Assembly: GCF_013177655.1 (NCBI RefSeq)
Contig: NZ_CP035946.1
Span: 992,001 to 1,056,000, forward strand
Length of the DNA: 64,000 bases
Source of the DNA: Campylobacter canadensis
GTDB taxonomy: Bacteria > Campylobacterota > Campylobacteria > Campylobacterales > Campylobacteraceae
Reading direction: 5' to 3'
Below the pieces are notes generated by a model. That model made no database searches. It was not told the DNA's origin and was given only the letters and a program-made list of their open reading frames with translations. Below, piece by piece: positions 1 through 10,797 of this stretch. The position numbers and the translations under genes were made by a program. The stretch's first letter is position 1, and each line of letters begins with the position of its first letter.

Positions 1-1989
1 TGCAATATGATTATGAATGTAAAAAATTTGCCCTTTTCTCCTTAGTTCTCTGGCTATTATTTCTTTAATTAAAGCATCATCATAAATCTTTACAAAAGAC
101 CTTACATCAAGTCTTTCAAGTGGTGGTGTTAAAATACAAGAATAGCTTTTAAGTGTGCTTAAGGCTTGATTTAAAGTTCTTGGAATTGGAGTTGCACTCA
201 TACTTAATTGATGTGCGTAAAGGCACAATTGTTTTAATTTTTCTTTGTGTTTTACTCCAAATTTATGCTCTTCATCAACTACAATTAAAGCTACATTTTC
301 AAGTTCTAAAGATAATAGCGAATGAGTGCCAATAATAATTTTAGCCTTTTTTGAAGCAAGAATTTTGCTTTTTGTATTTGAATATCTATCTAGCCTAAAA
401 ATATCAATATCATAATCTTTAAATCTTTCTTTTAAGGTATTGTAATGTTGTGCGCACAAAAGTGTTGTAGGTGCAAAAAACAAGGCATTGTAATTATTTT
501 TCACGCAGGCAAAAATTGCGTGCATTGCAACTTCTGTTTTACCAAAGCCAACATCAGCACTAAGCAATCTATCCATAGGATAAGATTTTTGCATATCACA
601 AAAAATATCATTTATTGCCTTTTGTTGGTCAGGTGTTAAACTAAAATCAACAGCATTTTTAAATATCTCATACTCAAGTGGAATGCTAATGCTTTTTGCC
701 TTAATTAAAGCTCTTTTTGCTGCTAATTCACAAATAGAATTTGCTATTGCAAAAAGTTTAGTTTTTAGTTTTTCTTTTAATTTAACAAAGGTATTTTTAC
801 CTAGTTTATCAAGTACAGGAATAGAACTAGCTACATATTTATCAATTAAATGAAGTGAATTTGTAGGAAGTAATAATTTATCATCATTCGCATAAAGAAT
901 TTTTATGAATTCTTGCTGGGTATTTTGAGTTTTAATAAGTTCTAAGCCAATGAATTTGCCAATTCCGTATTTTTCATGCACAATAAAATCATTTTTGTTT
1001 AATTCGTTTATATTTAAACTTGCTTTTATTTTTCTTTGCTTGTATTCTTTTTTGTTTAAACTTATTATATATTCATCATTACTACTAATATTTATAATGG
1101 CTGGACTAATAACTTTTTTAACATTTTCACCAAAAGAAAATTCTAAAAATTTATTTTCATTACTTGCTAAAAGTGTGATATTTTTTTGAGAATTTATTTT
1201 AAAAAAATCATTATTTATTAGTACTTTACAATCTTTATATTTTTTTGCAGGACTTAAAATATTATTTAATCTATTAGAAAAATCTAAAAAATTACTTGAG
1301 CAAAGATGAGAATAATAATCTAATAAATCATTTAATTTTAATTTCCAAAAAAATACGCTTAAATACTCATCAAGCTCACTACATTCATTATTTATTTGCT
1401 CAAAAAAATCATACTCAACCCTTGAAATAATAGGTAAAATATCAATTTCTAAAAGCTCATCTTTAAAACTTAAACCGGTATTAATATCATAAAATTTTAT
1501 ACTTTCAATCTCATTGTCAAAAAATACTATTCTAATTGGATTTTCATAATTAATACAAAAAATATCAATTTTTTCATTTTTTATACAAAATTCAGCCTTT
1601 GTACTAACACTATCAACTAAGCTATAAGCACTGCATTTTAACATTTTAAACAATTCTTCTTTATTTACACTTTGTGCAAATTCAAGCTTAATTGGCTTTA
1701 AATTTTGCTCATTTGGTAATTTGTGCAAAATACTAGCTACAGGAGAAATTAAAACTTTCTTTTCTTTGCAATTATAAAAATCATAAAGCCTGTTTGAAAA
1801 AGATATTAATTCATCTAAAAAAGACCTTAAATCATCATTTTCTTCTGCTCTAAAATCTGGCAAAACAAAGCTTTTAATATTAAAATATTCAAAAACATAA
1901 GAATAATTATAAGCTTTATTTAAGTCTTCACAAATAAATAATTCACAACTTTTTTTAGAATTTAAATACTCAAATAAGTCCGCTTGCAT
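1..1989 (-). CDS. mfd: Transcription-repair coupling factor Mfd (partial, C-terminus outside the window)
   Basis: My translation of the minus strand gives 663 open codons that run off the left edge, so roughly the last third of the protein is missing. Mfd is an ATP-driven DNA translocase that removes stalled RNA polymerase and recruits UvrA. Visible in order: a degenerate UvrB-like N-terminal part, a CarD-like RNA-polymerase-interaction segment (FIVHEKYGIGKF), and RecG-type helicase motifs: Walker A DVGFGKTEVA, the DEExxFG box (DEEHKFG) and MSATPIPRT. The ATG at 1989 overlaps the folC stop as TAATG, which implies translational coupling. Identification is secure; only the extent is limited. 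Confidence 0.95.
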   Translation of the reverse strand, partial: MQADLFEYLNSKKSCELFICEDLNKAYNYSYVFEYFNIKSFVLPDFRAEENDDLRSFLDELISFSNRLYDFYNCKEKKVLISPVASILHKLPNEQNLKPIKLEFAQSVNKEELFKMLKCSAYSLVDSVSTKAEFCIKNEKIDIFCINYENPIRIVFFDNEIESIKFYDINTGLSFKDELLEIDILPIISRVEYDFFEQINNECSELDEYLSVFFWKLKLNDLLDYYSHLCSSNFLDFSNRLNNILSPAKKYKDCKVLINNDFFKINSQKNITLLASNENKFLEFSFGENVKKVISPAIINISSNDEYIISLNKKEYKQRKIKASLNINELNKNDFIVHEKYGIGKFIGLELIKTQNTQQEFIKILYANDDKLLLPTNSLHLIDKYVASSIPVLDKLGKNTFVKLKEKLKTKLFAIANSICELAAKRALIKAKSISIPLEYEIFKNAVDFSLTPDQQKAINDIFCDMQKSYPMDRLLSADVGFGKTEVAMHAIFACVKNNYNALFFAPTTLLCAQHYNTLKERFKDYDIDIFRLDRYSNTKSKILASKKAKIIIGTHSLLSLELENVALIVVDEEHKFGVKHKEKLKQLCLYAHQLSMSATPIPRTLNQALSTLKSYSCILTPPLERLDVRSFVKIYDDALIKEIIARELRRKGQIFYIHNHIA

Positions 1990-3092
1990 TATTTTCCTTC
2001 ATAAAATTTTAAGAATTTTTCTACTAAAACAAAGGAGCCAAAAACAACATAATTTTTATCTTCTTTTATTTTAAAATCAAAATCGCTACAAGCAATATTT
2101 AAAGCCTTTGCATTTTCTTTTACATCTGCTAATTGCCTATGAGAACTTTCATAATTTAAAATTTTAATTTCATCAATATTATCTTTTAAAATACTTAAGA
2201 TATTTTGCACTTCTTTGTCTTTAAAAAAATTACAAATTAAAATTATTTTTGATGAAAAATTTCTTTTAATTTCTTTCTTTAAATTCTCTGCTGCATCAGC
2301 ATTATGTCCAACATCAATTAAAATATTTTTTTGTATTAATTCACATCTTGCCTTTAAGCTTAATTTAATTGCTTTTGTAATGTAAAAATGAGAAAAAAGC
2401 TCAAAATAAGCAAGTTGTGCTAAAGAAAAATTATGCTTTAAAAAATCAGCCTCATCAAGGCATAATTTTGATAAATCTTGTTTTAAAAATATTGCCTTTA
2501 CACCTTTTTTACAAGCTGCTTGTTTTATTTGCAAAAAATCATCTGCAAAAATATTTACACTAGACATTGCCTTAATTTTTGTACTTATTATTTTATTTAA
2601 ATCATTGCCTAAAAGTTCGCAGTGGTCAATACTTATTTTTGTAAAAACACACAAATCTATTTTAAAAGCACTAGTAGCATCATATTCTCCGCCAAGCCCA
2701 GCTTCAAAAACAACATAATCACAATCTTTAAAACATAAAATACTAAGCAAGGTTAAATATTCAAAATAACTAGGTCTTTCTTCGGTAGCTTTTAGCATTT
2801 TTTGTAAAAGTTGATGATTTTCTTCTAAATTACAATCACAATTAAAACAAGTTATTCTTTCTTTAAAATCTAAAATATGCGGACTTAAAAAATGCCCTAC
2901 TTTAAAATTATCATTTGAAAGCATTTGGGCTAAATATCTACCTGTACTACCTTTACCATTTGTTCCTAAAATTTGTATTACCTTTTGCTTGTTAGAAAAA
3001 TCTATATTTAAACTGTGCTTTAATCTATATATTTTAAATAAATCAAATTTTTCATAATGTTCTTGCAAAGATAATAAATAATCTTCTAGCAT
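1989..3092 (-). CDS. folC: Bifunctional dihydrofolate/folylpolyglutamate synthase FolC
   Basis: The 367-residue product belongs to the Mur ligase-like folate synthases, which add glutamate to dihydropteroate and to tetrahydrofolate in the cytoplasm. The ATP-binding loop ILGTNGKGST lies at residues about 41-50, followed by the substrate segment FLSPHI and the metal/ATP segment FEAGLGGEYDAT. The C-terminal domain contains IDVGHNADA, the usual family motif. The protein is somewhat short for the family (often 380-430 aa). The start overlaps the end of the upstream diguanylate cyclase by 7 bases, and the stop overlaps the mfd start, so the three genes probably share a transcript. Confidence 0.95.
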   Translation of the reverse strand: MLEDYLLSLQEHYEKFDLFKIYRLKHSLNIDFSNKQKVIQILGTNGKGSTGRYLAQMLSNDNFKVGHFLSPHILDFKERITCFNCDCNLEENHQLLQKMLKATEERPSYFEYLTLLSILCFKDCDYVVFEAGLGGEYDATSAFKIDLCVFTKISIDHCELLGNDLNKIISTKIKAMSSVNIFADDFLQIKQAACKKGVKAIFLKQDLSKLCLDEADFLKHNFSLAQLAYFELFSHFYITKAIKLSLKARCELIQKNILIDVGHNADAAENLKKEIKRNFSSKIILICNFFKDKEVQNILSILKDNIDEIKILNYESSHRQLADVKENAKALNIACSDFDFKIKEDKNYVVFGSFVLVEKFLKFYEGK

Positions 3093-4621
3093 TTTACTTG
3101 ATTTCTACCTGCTTGTTTTGCACTATAAAGTAAAGAATCAACCGCTTCAATTAATTTTTCTTGAGAATCAAAAGAAAGCCTATCGCTAACACCACCGCTA
3201 ATTCTAACTACAATTTGTTGATTTTTATATTGAAATTTTTGCTCTTGTACTAATAATCTTACCTTTTGTGCAAATTTAAAAGCATCTTCTTTACTAGTGT
3301 GCGGCAATACAACCATAAACTCTTCTCCGCCCCATCTTCCAGCACAATCAAGCTTTCTAATATTAGATAAAATTATATTTCCTATTTGAGCTAAAATAGT
3401 ATCACCTGCTATATGCCCATAAGTATCATTTATATTTTTAAAATAATCAATATCAAAAAAAACTACTGAATAATTAATATTATATCTATCAAAAGAATCT
3501 TCAGCTAGTTTTAATTTTTCTTCAAGCAGCCTTTTATTTGCTAGTTGTGTTAGAAAATCAATTTGTGATTGAGAACGAAGGTTTGTAATTTCTTGTTCTA
3601 GTTTAGAAACCTTAACTTTTAATTCATCTAAAACATTAAAATCACTAGTAGCCTTACTTTTTATATCAACAATTTCACTTTCAAAACTTTTTACAATAGC
3701 AAGTAGTTTTGCCTTAATCATCTGCATAGCGCTATCGTTTGAATTTATTTTTTCAATCTCACTTCTAATTGCTTGTATTTTTTCAGCTGATGTTGTAGCC
3801 ATCGTTAAAATATGACCAATTTTTTCACTAATATGACCTAAAATATCATTTAAAACCTTATTAGAACTTGTAATTTCTGCTCTATCTAAATCTATTCTTT
3901 TTTGGATAAAATCTTTAATCGCATCAGCAAAATTATTTTTTGAAATACACAAAGGATTATTAGTAATTTGCTCACAAAAATTACTAATTTCACTATTTGT
4001 TTCGCTAATGCTTGGAGTTAGAGCATAAACAATTACAGGTGCAAGCAATAAGCAAATATCATCAATACCTTCTTTTAACTCTTGTTTGTTTAAAGAATTT
4101 AAAAATAAAAGCATATCTTCTTCTTCTTTATAACCTAATTTAACTGCTTGTTCTAAGGTTTCATCAAGCTCGTTTAAAATATCCTTACTTTTATCCTGCC
4201 AAATATTTTTAACAACATCAATACTGTTATTTGTTAAAGGTTGGTAGGTGTTTTTTACAACTTCTTTTATATTTTTAAATGGAACTTTTAAAAATATTTG
4301 AAAAATAATTTTTAATAAAATATTGTATGTATGAATTAGCTTTTTATCATCATCTTGATTTTTTACATTATTTACCTGAGTTATTAAATAAATTATAAGC
4401 TCATCTAGCGTTTTTATATTTCTATATTTTAAATCTTGGTTTATATTATTATTTAGCTTAGAAATATAAGTTTGCAGTTTATCACTAGTTAAAGTTACTC
4501 TACCATGCTTTTTAGCAACCTCATTAAAAACCTCTGTGTAATTTTCAGGAGTTAATAATAAATTTCTTTTAGTAAGTTCTAATATCGTTTCTTTTGCAAT
4601 TTCATTTATATTCGCTGACAT
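3086..4621 (-). CDS. Diguanylate cyclase with GGDEF domain
   Basis: The 511-residue protein makes cyclic di-GMP from GTP. The C-terminal 165 residues form a GGDEF domain with signature GRWGGEEF (GGEEF at 431-435), so the catalytic loop is intact. RKLD at 422-425 has the position and spacing of the allosteric inhibitory I-site, suggesting product inhibition. The N-terminal 340 residues match no sensor domain I know: no membrane segment is seen, and residues about 270-355 look like coiled coil, as expected for dimerisation. It lies between lptE and folC, in a place where I recall an uncharacterised gene in C. jejuni. The enzyme call is firm; the input signal is unknown. Confidence 0.92.
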   Translation of the reverse strand: MSANINEIAKETILELTKRNLLLTPENYTEVFNEVAKKHGRVTLTSDKLQTYISKLNNNINQDLKYRNIKTLDELIIYLITQVNNVKNQDDDKKLIHTYNILLKIIFQIFLKVPFKNIKEVVKNTYQPLTNNSIDVVKNIWQDKSKDILNELDETLEQAVKLGYKEEEDMLLFLNSLNKQELKEGIDDICLLLAPVIVYALTPSISETNSEISNFCEQITNNPLCISKNNFADAIKDFIQKRIDLDRAEITSSNKVLNDILGHISEKIGHILTMATTSAEKIQAIRSEIEKINSNDSAMQMIKAKLLAIVKSFESEIVDIKSKATSDFNVLDELKVKVSKLEQEITNLRSQSQIDFLTQLANKRLLEEKLKLAEDSFDRYNINYSVVFFDIDYFKNINDTYGHIAGDTILAQIGNIILSNIRKLDCAGRWGGEEFMVVLPHTSKEDAFKFAQKVRLLVQEQKFQYKNQQIVVRISGGVSDRLSFDSQEKLIEAVDSLLYSAKQAGRNQVKC

Positions 4622-4679
4622 TCACACTCTTTATATTTTTTTAAAATTAACAAATATTGTAACAAAAATTTTTAAATCA

Positions 4680-5165
4680 CTAATTATTTAACAAAACAAA
4701 AATAAATTCATTAAATGCTCTTAAACTTGCTTGATTTATTGCTTCTCTTTTTAATTCATCGCTGATTACACCGCTTGAATCTAAGTTAAAAATATATTCT
4801 CCGCTTGTAATAATTTGCTTTTTTTTACCATTTTTATAATCAACTAAAAATAATATTTCTACAATAGCTTTATTTACCTTTGCATTTCCTAATTCATCGT
4901 AGTACAGTGGAGAAAAAATTAATTTATTTTCTTTAATGCTTATATCTACATCACTTTCTTCATTATCAACAACTTCTTTATTTAGATAGCTTTGTAGATA
5001 TTGAGCAAAATTATCTCCAAGTAAAATACTATTTTTTGGTTCAATTTTATTAATAATGGTTTTTACATAAATTCTTTGCCCAAGCTCATCTTCTGATAAA
5101 GAAGATAAACTTTTATAAGCACAAGAATTTAAAAAAAACAATAAAATCAATAAAAAATACTTCAT
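4680..5165 (-). CDS. lptE: LptE-like LPS-assembly lipoprotein
   Basis: The 161-residue protein begins with a lipoprotein signal peptide whose lipobox ends at Cys15 (FLNSCAY). The rest is a small soluble domain with no catalytic motif. Its place directly upstream of leuS and near secDF matches the C. jejuni gene annotated as an LptE-type lipoprotein, the outer-membrane partner that plugs LptD during lipooligosaccharide export. The start codon overlaps the leuS stop as ATGA. LptE sequences diverge strongly, so the call rests on lipobox, size and neighbourhood rather than on residue motifs. Confidence 0.7.
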   Translation of the reverse strand: MKYFLLILLFFLNSCAYKSLSSLSEDELGQRIYVKTIINKIEPKNSILLGDNFAQYLQSYLNKEVVDNEESDVDISIKENKLIFSPLYYDELGNAKVNKAIVEILFLVDYKNGKKKQIITSGEYIFNLDSSGVISDELKREAINQASLRAFNEFIFVLLNN

Positions 5166-7555
5166 TTTACAACAATATTTACAAGTTTATTTAAAACATA
5201 AATTTCTTTTACAATTTGCTTTTGCTCTAGCCATTTAGCACCTACTTCTTTTGCCTTTGCAATAATTTCTTCTTCTGTAGCACTTGCTGCTACTATAAAT
5301 TCTGCTCTATTTTTACCATTAATACTAACACCTAGCTTTAGCTCATCACTAATAAAAACTTCTTCTTTAATTTCGTAGTTTTTATTATTTGCACAATCAA
5401 ATAATTCTTTGCTTAATTCAGAGCAAACATGAGGAATTATAGGTTCTAAAATATTTAATATAATAGCAAAGCCTTCTGATAAAACCTTATTATCTTTTGC
5501 ATTATTTAAAGCATTTAAAGCCTCCATACACGCAGCAATTATTGTATTAAATGCATATGTTTTTGTAAATACATCATCTGCCTTTTTTAAAGCTTCATAT
5601 ACTTTTAATCTAGCGTATTTATCCTCTTTTGCTAAAGCAGAATGATTAATATCATCAAAAGAGCAAACATTAAGGGTTAAAGCTCTATCATATAATCTAT
5701 TTATAAATCTAAACGCACCTTCTAATGCACTATCATTCCATTCTAATTCTTTTTGTGGTGGCGCTGCAAATAAAATAAACAATCTTGCAGTATCAGCACC
5801 ATATTTACTAATTATTTCATCAGGGTCAACAATATTGCCCTTGCTTTTACTCATTTTTGAACCATCTTTTAAAACCATACCCTGTGTTAAAAGCTTAGCA
5901 AAAGGTTCATCATATTTTAAATACCCTAAATCTCTTAGTGCTTTTTGGAAAAATCTAGCATATAAAAGGTGTAAGATAGCATGTTCAATACCGCCAATAT
6001 ATTCATCAACATTCATCCAATAATTAGCTTCTTTATCAATTGCACACTTATCCCAATTTAAAGGATTGCTTGCAAATCTTGCAAAATACCAAGAACTTTG
6101 AAAAAAAGTATCCATTGTATCAGTTTCTCTGCTTGCATCTGCATTACATTTAGGGCATTTGCACTTTTTAAAACTGTGGTGTTTTTCAAGCGGATTTCCT
6201 TCTCCTGTAATGCTAACATCATCAGGTAGTAAAACAGGTAGCTGCTTTTCTAAAAGCTTTCCACAATTTTTACAATTAATAATTGGAATTGGTGCTCCCC
6301 AGTATCTTTGTCTTGAAATACCCCAATCTCTTAATTTATAGTTAATTACTTCTTTTCCTATATTTTTTTTACTAAGTAGGCTAATTATTTCATCTCTTGC
6401 CTTGCTTGAATTAAGACCACTAAATTCATTACTATTTATTAAAATACCATCATTTGTAAATGGTAAATTTTCACATTCAATTACTTTTTTAATATTTAAA
6501 TTATACTTACTTGCAAATTCATAATCTCTTTCATCGTGTGCAGGAACAGCCATAACAGCACCGCTACCATAGTCAGCTAAAACAAAATTAGCAACCCAAA
6601 CAGGTAATGGCTCGTTTGTTAAAGGATGAATTGCATGAATATTTAAATTAATACCAATTTTTTCACTTTGTTGACGAGTTCTTGTGCTTTGATTTTGTAA
6701 TTTTATAATTTCTTCTTTTGCTTTTTCATCAATTAAATTTGTATTTAAAACTTCTTTTACAATATCGTTTTCAGGCGCAAGAGCAAAATATGAAAGACCA
6801 AAAATAGTATCAGCCCTAGTTGTGAAAACACTAAATTCTTTGTCTAATTCTTTAATTTTTACTTTAAATTCACAACCTTTACTTTTACCAATCCAGTTTT
6901 CTTGCATTGTTAAAACTTGACTTGGCCATTTATCTTTTAATTCTTCTAAACTATCAAGTAATTCTTGAGCGTATTGTGTTATTTTTACATAATAGCCATC
7001 CATACTTTTTTGTACAACTTCATTACCACAACGCCAACATTTACCATCTTCAACTTGTTCGTTTGCCAAAACAGTTTTATCATGCTCACACCAATTTACC
7101 TGTGCTTTTTTAGTATAAATAAGACCTGCTTCATACATTTTTGAAAATATTTCTTGCTCAAATTTAGTATAAATTGCATCACTTGTTGCAAGTAATCTTT
7201 TTTTAGAAAAAGAAAAACCTAATGAATATAATTCTTTTTTCATATAATCAATATTTTCATAAGTCCATTTGCGTGGGTGAATTGAGTGTTTTATTGCAGC
7301 ATTTTCAGCAGGCATACCAAAAGAATCAAAACCAAGCGGATGTAAAACATTAAAGCCTTTTTTTCTATAATATCTTGCTAAAGCATCTCCAATTGCATAA
7401 TTTCTTACATGCCCCATATGAATTCTTCCACTTGGATATGGAAACATTGATAAAATATATTTTTTTTCCTTTGAAAAGTCATCGCTAGGCTCATAAAAAG
7501 AACCATCTTCCCATATTTTTTGCCATTTACTTTCAATCTCTTTTGCGTTATACAT
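5162..7555 (-). CDS. leuS: Leucyl-tRNA synthetase
   Basis: A class I aminoacyl-tRNA synthetase that charges tRNA-Leu. The HIGH-type motif reads [15 protein letters not shown], the KMSKS motif reads [10 protein letters not shown], and the editing (CP1) insertion is recognisable from [10 protein letters not shown]. Two zinc-finger-like cysteine clusters occur (CWRCG; CKNCG with CPKCN). The open frame extends upstream to a TTG at 7561, but the ATG at 7555 is preceded by AAGGA six bases away and gives the usual MYNAKEIE start, so I use it (797 aa). It lies downstream of the secDF genes and overlaps lptE by four bases. Confidence 0.97.
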   Translation of the reverse strand: MYNAKEIESKWQKIWEDGSFYEPSDDFSKEKKYILSMFPYPSGRIHMGHVRNYAIGDALARYYRKKGFNVLHPLGFDSFGMPAENAAIKHSIHPRKWTYENIDYMKKELYSLGFSFSKKRLLATSDAIYTKFEQEIFSKMYEAGLIYTKKAQVNWCEHDKTVLANEQVEDGKCWRCGNEVVQKSMDGYYVKITQYAQELLDSLEELKDKWPSQVLTMQENWIGKSKGCEFKVKIKELDKEFSVFTTRADTIFGLSYFALAPENDIVKEVLNTNLIDEKAKEEIIKLQNQSTRTRQQSEKIGINLNIHAIHPLTNEPLPVWVANFVLADYGSGAVMAVPAHDERDYEFASKYNLNIKKVIECENLPFTNDGILINSNEFSGLNSSKARDEIISLLSKKNIGKEVINYKLRDWGISRQRYWGAPIPIINCKNCGKLLEKQLPVLLPDDVSITGEGNPLEKHHSFKKCKCPKCNADASRETDTMDTFFQSSWYFARFASNPLNWDKCAIDKEANYWMNVDEYIGGIEHAILHLLYARFFQKALRDLGYLKYDEPFAKLLTQGMVLKDGSKMSKSKGNIVDPDEIISKYGADTARLFILFAAPPQKELEWNDSALEGAFRFINRLYDRALTLNVCSFDDINHSALAKEDKYARLKVYEALKKADDVFTKTYAFNTIIAACMEALNALNNAKDNKVLSEGFAIILNILEPIIPHVCSELSKELFDCANNKNYEIKEEVFISDELKLGVSINGKNRAEFIVAASATEEEIIAKAKEVGAKWLEQKQIVKEIYVLNKLVNIVVK

Positions 7556-7564
7556 AAGCAATCC

Positions 7565-7909
7565 TTAATATTCTTCTTTATTTTTTATAGCATCAATAAC
7601 AACTAAAATCATTGTAAATACACTAGATATTACAGCACCAATAGCAAGCGAATAAACTAAAGTTGCAACACTGGTTCCATAAATTTGCAAGGTTACAAAA
7701 GCAATTATTAAATGTGCATCAGTAACCAATGAACAAGCAAAAATCTCTGTACTTAAGAAATTTTTTACACCAATTTTTAGTAAGGTTGATATTAAATTTA
7801 TACTAGCAGCAATAAATAAAGCAACTTCATTTTGGTCATATAAAAAACCAGCTGTAGTAGTAAGGCTCATTAAAGTAAAAAATATATGAACAATTCTACC
7901 AAAATCCAT
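7565..7909 (-). CDS. Small conserved membrane protein (DUF6394-like)
   Basis: This 114-residue protein has three to four predicted membrane segments: residues about 5-22, 27-45, 60-78 and 84-105. A short, charged cytoplasmic tail ends in KNKEEY. It sits between secF and leuS, with its ATG overlapping the secF stop as TAATG, so it is co-translated with the Sec accessory complex. I recall a membrane protein of this kind (DUF6394) at the same place in other Campylobacterota; no function is known to me. A role in Sec-dependent secretion is only a guess from position. Confidence 0.75.
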   Translation of the reverse strand: MDFGRIVHIFFTLMSLTTTAGFLYDQNEVALFIAASINLISTLLKIGVKNFLSTEIFACSLVTDAHLIIAFVTLQIYGTSVATLVYSLAIGAVISSVFTMILVVIDAIKNKEEY

Positions 7910-8880
7910 TACACTTGTCCTTTCTCGTATAATAACCTCATTTTTTCTTTTTCTTCTCTTGCTTTTTGTTTGCTTAATTCTTTGTTTCTATAATTTTCAA
8001 CACTAAAATTAAACCACATTAAAAGTGGGCTTGCAACAAAGATTGAACTAAGTGTTCCTGCAATAACACCAACAATTAAAGCTAAAGAAAATCCGTGTAT
8101 TATCTCTCCTCCAAAATAATATAAAATTAATACAGTAAATAAAGTTGTACCTGATGTAAGTGTTGTCCTTGATAAAGTTGATGAAACACTTTCATTTATA
8201 ATATCGTGCATTTTTATACTTTTACTTGATTTTATATTTTCTCTAATTCTATCAAAAATAATAATAGTATCGTTCAAAGAATAGCCAAGCACGGTAAGTA
8301 CAGCAGCTAGGGTATCAAGATTTACATCAATGCTAAATAAAGAAATAGCTCCCATAACAATCACTATATCGTGTATTTCACTAATAATAGCAGCCATCGC
8401 AAAACGCCACTCAAACCTAATAGCAATGTAAAGCAAAATCAAAGCAAAACTAACTAAAACTGCCATTAAACCTTTTTGCCTTAACTCACCGCCAACCTTT
8501 GGTCCGACAATATCAACACGACGAATTTCAAATTCTCCTGTCTTGCTTAATGTTTGTTTTAATACATCGGCAATATCATTGCTTAAAGTATCGCTGATTG
8601 CTGCAAATCTGATTACAACCTCTGTTTTATCTCCAAATTCAGTAACACTAGCTCCCTTAAAAAGCTCATTAACATCAAGTGCATTTCTAATCTCTTCAAT
8701 TGGGGCGTTATTATTATACTTAACCTGAGCTAAAGTACCACCACTAAAGTCAATACCGTAATTTAACCCCTTAGTAAGTAAAAGCACAATTGAACCAAGC
8801 ACTAAAATAAATGAAAGTCCAATAGAAGCAAATCTTAATTTCATAAAATTATAAACAATTTTTTTATCAAAAACTTGCAT
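7909..8880 (-). CDS. secF: Protein translocase subunit SecF
   Basis: The 323-residue inner-membrane protein pairs with SecD to use the proton gradient for late steps of Sec export. A first membrane helix at about 15-37 is followed by the family motif NYGIDFSGGTL, a periplasmic domain, and five more helices. The segment VLGYSLNDTIIIFDRIREN is the SecD/SecF signature in the fourth helix and carries the conserved Asp and Arg. The start codon overlaps the secD stop as TAATG. Size and order (yajC, secD, secF) are standard for the group. Confidence 0.97.
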   Translation of the reverse strand: MQVFDKKIVYNFMKLRFASIGLSFILVLGSIVLLLTKGLNYGIDFSGGTLAQVKYNNNAPIEEIRNALDVNELFKGASVTEFGDKTEVVIRFAAISDTLSNDIADVLKQTLSKTGEFEIRRVDIVGPKVGGELRQKGLMAVLVSFALILLYIAIRFEWRFAMAAIISEIHDIVIVMGAISLFSIDVNLDTLAAVLTVLGYSLNDTIIIFDRIRENIKSSKSIKMHDIINESVSSTLSRTTLTSGTTLFTVLILYYFGGEIIHGFSLALIVGVIAGTLSSIFVASPLLMWFNFSVENYRNKELSKQKAREEKEKMRLLYEKGQV

Positions 8881-10451
8881 TAGTTTCTCCTATAACCAAA
8901 CCAAAGCTTAGTATTGTTACTGCTTTGAATTTTACCTAAAAATAAATCAAATAATGCATGTGTTCCGATGATTGCAGTAATCATTGAAGCAACAATACCA
9001 ATACTCATAGTAACAGCAAAACCCTTAATAGCTCCAGTGCCATAAGCATATAAAGCTGCACTTGTGATTAAGGTCGTTAGATTACTATCTAAAATAGCAC
9101 TCATAGCATTTTTATAACCATCATTAATAGCATCTTTTAAAGAATGACCATCTCTTATCATTTCTCTAATTCTTTCGTTTATAATAACATTGGCATCAAC
9201 AGCCATACCAACAGTAAGCACAATTCCCGCCATACCTGGCAGTGTAAGCGTTGCGCCAAATAAAGCCATTATTGATATTAACAAAAATACATTGGATATT
9301 AAGGCAATATTTGCAAAAATTCCACTTATTCCATAGTAAAATCCCATAAATAAAACAATCATAACAAATACACCAATTAATGCACTTAAGCTTTGTTTTA
9401 TGCTATCTGCTCCTAAGCTAGGTCCAACACTTCTTTTTTCTAAAACTTTTACAGGGGCAAGCAAAGCACCACTTCTTAATGCAATTGCTAAATCGTGCGC
9501 TTCTTCAACAGTAAAATTACCGCTTATTTGACCACTACCGCCGCCTATTCTTTCATTAATTCTTGGCGCTGAATACACCTTACCATCTAATACTATTGCT
9601 AGTTGATAACCGATTTTTTTAGCAGTAAAATCAGCAAATATCTTTGCACCTTGAGCATTAAGGGTAAAATTAATTACCGGTTGATTATTTTGTTGAGAAA
9701 AACCTACTTTTGCATCAACCAACATAGAGCCATCAAGGACTGGGATATCTTTTAAAACATACTTAATATTAGAATCTTTTACATCAGGTAATATAATATC
9801 TCCAAATTTTGCAGCTTGTGCATTTGTTAAAGTATTTGCTTGATCTGCTTTGTTTTTATCAACTTCCATTAATTGTAAGTGCGCTGCTTTAGCTATTAAA
9901 TCCTTTGCTCTTTGCTCATCTTCAGCACTTTTTACACCTGGAATTTCTACTAAAATATTGTCTTCACCTTGCTTTGCAACTGTAGGTTCTGAAAGGCCAA
10001 ATAAATCTAAACGATTTCTTATTGTTTCTACTGCTTGTTCTATTGCGAATTTGCTTGTTTCATTTTTTAGCTTTTCACTTAAAGTAATTTTAAAAAAAGA
10101 AGAATTTTGTTCTATTTGCAAATCCTTAATTTCGTTTATTATTTCTTTAACTTTCGCATAATCATTTTCATCTAAAACTTCAAAACTAATGCTCTCATCA
10201 TCACTTTTAAAATTATTAATTACAATTTTTTCTTTATCAAAAGAATAGTTAAAACTTGAAGCAATTGATTTAACTTTAGATTTTAATGCTTCTTGTGTCT
10301 GCACGCCTAAAAGCATATGCAAACCACCTTGTAAATCCAAACCTAAATTAATTTTTGCACCCCAGTTTAAAGAAAATAAACTAGGGATTGATAAAAAAAT
10401 ACCAAAAATACTTACAAAAATTAAAACATATAATCTATAAGTTATTTGCAT
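8880..10451 (-). CDS. secD: Protein translocase subunit SecD
   Basis: The 523-residue partner of SecF. An N-terminal membrane helix leads to the motif INLGLDLQGGLHMLLG, then a large periplasmic region with the P1 base (QAVETIRNRLDLFGLSEP) and head. The C-terminal half holds five helices with GMAVDANVIINERIREM, the SecD form of the proton-relay signature. Its ATG overlaps the yajC stop by one base. The protein is shorter than the E. coli form (615 aa), as usual in Campylobacter. It acts in the inner membrane on substrates leaving SecYEG. Confidence 0.97.
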   Translation of the reverse strand: MQITYRLYVLIFVSIFGIFLSIPSLFSLNWGAKINLGLDLQGGLHMLLGVQTQEALKSKVKSIASSFNYSFDKEKIVINNFKSDDESISFEVLDENDYAKVKEIINEIKDLQIEQNSSFFKITLSEKLKNETSKFAIEQAVETIRNRLDLFGLSEPTVAKQGEDNILVEIPGVKSAEDEQRAKDLIAKAAHLQLMEVDKNKADQANTLTNAQAAKFGDIILPDVKDSNIKYVLKDIPVLDGSMLVDAKVGFSQQNNQPVINFTLNAQGAKIFADFTAKKIGYQLAIVLDGKVYSAPRINERIGGGSGQISGNFTVEEAHDLAIALRSGALLAPVKVLEKRSVGPSLGADSIKQSLSALIGVFVMIVLFMGFYYGISGIFANIALISNVFLLISIMALFGATLTLPGMAGIVLTVGMAVDANVIINERIREMIRDGHSLKDAINDGYKNAMSAILDSNLTTLITSAALYAYGTGAIKGFAVTMSIGIVASMITAIIGTHALFDLFLGKIQSSNNTKLWFGYRRN

Positions 10452-10744
10452 TATTTTTTTACCACTTCTTTTGCTGTCTCATCAATTTTTCTAAGAACAA
10501 AATTTCTATCAAGTTTAACAACAACATCATCATTTAAACGAATTTTTAAATGGTCATCTTCTACTTTTACAACTTCTGCTATTATTCCACCTTGAGTTAC
10601 TATTTTATCCCCTTTTGCTAGAGAATTTAACATTTGTTGGTGTGCTTTTTGCTGCTTTTGTTGCGGACGAATTAGTAAAAAATAAAAAATTGCTATGAAA
10701 ACAATTATTGGAAGAATTTGATAAAAGAAATTACCATTTTGCAT
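10451..10744 (-). CDS. yajC: Preprotein translocase accessory subunit YajC
   Basis: The 97-residue protein has one N-terminal membrane helix (residues about 8-25) followed by the typical LLIRPQQKQQKAHQQML segment and a small cytoplasmic beta domain with GDKIVTQGGI. YajC binds SecDF and SecYEG. It is the first gene of the yajC-secD-secF group here. No strong promoter stands out in the 53-base AT-rich gap between it and ybeY, so transcription may come from further upstream. Confidence 0.95.
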   Translation of the reverse strand: MQNGNFFYQILPIIVFIAIFYFLLIRPQQKQQKAHQQMLNSLAKGDKIVTQGGIIAEVVKVEDDHLKIRLNDDVVVKLDRNFVLRKIDETAKEVVKK

Positions 10745-10797
10745 AAAATATCCTTTTTGAAAAAATTAAAAAATAAATAATACATAAAAAAATTTAA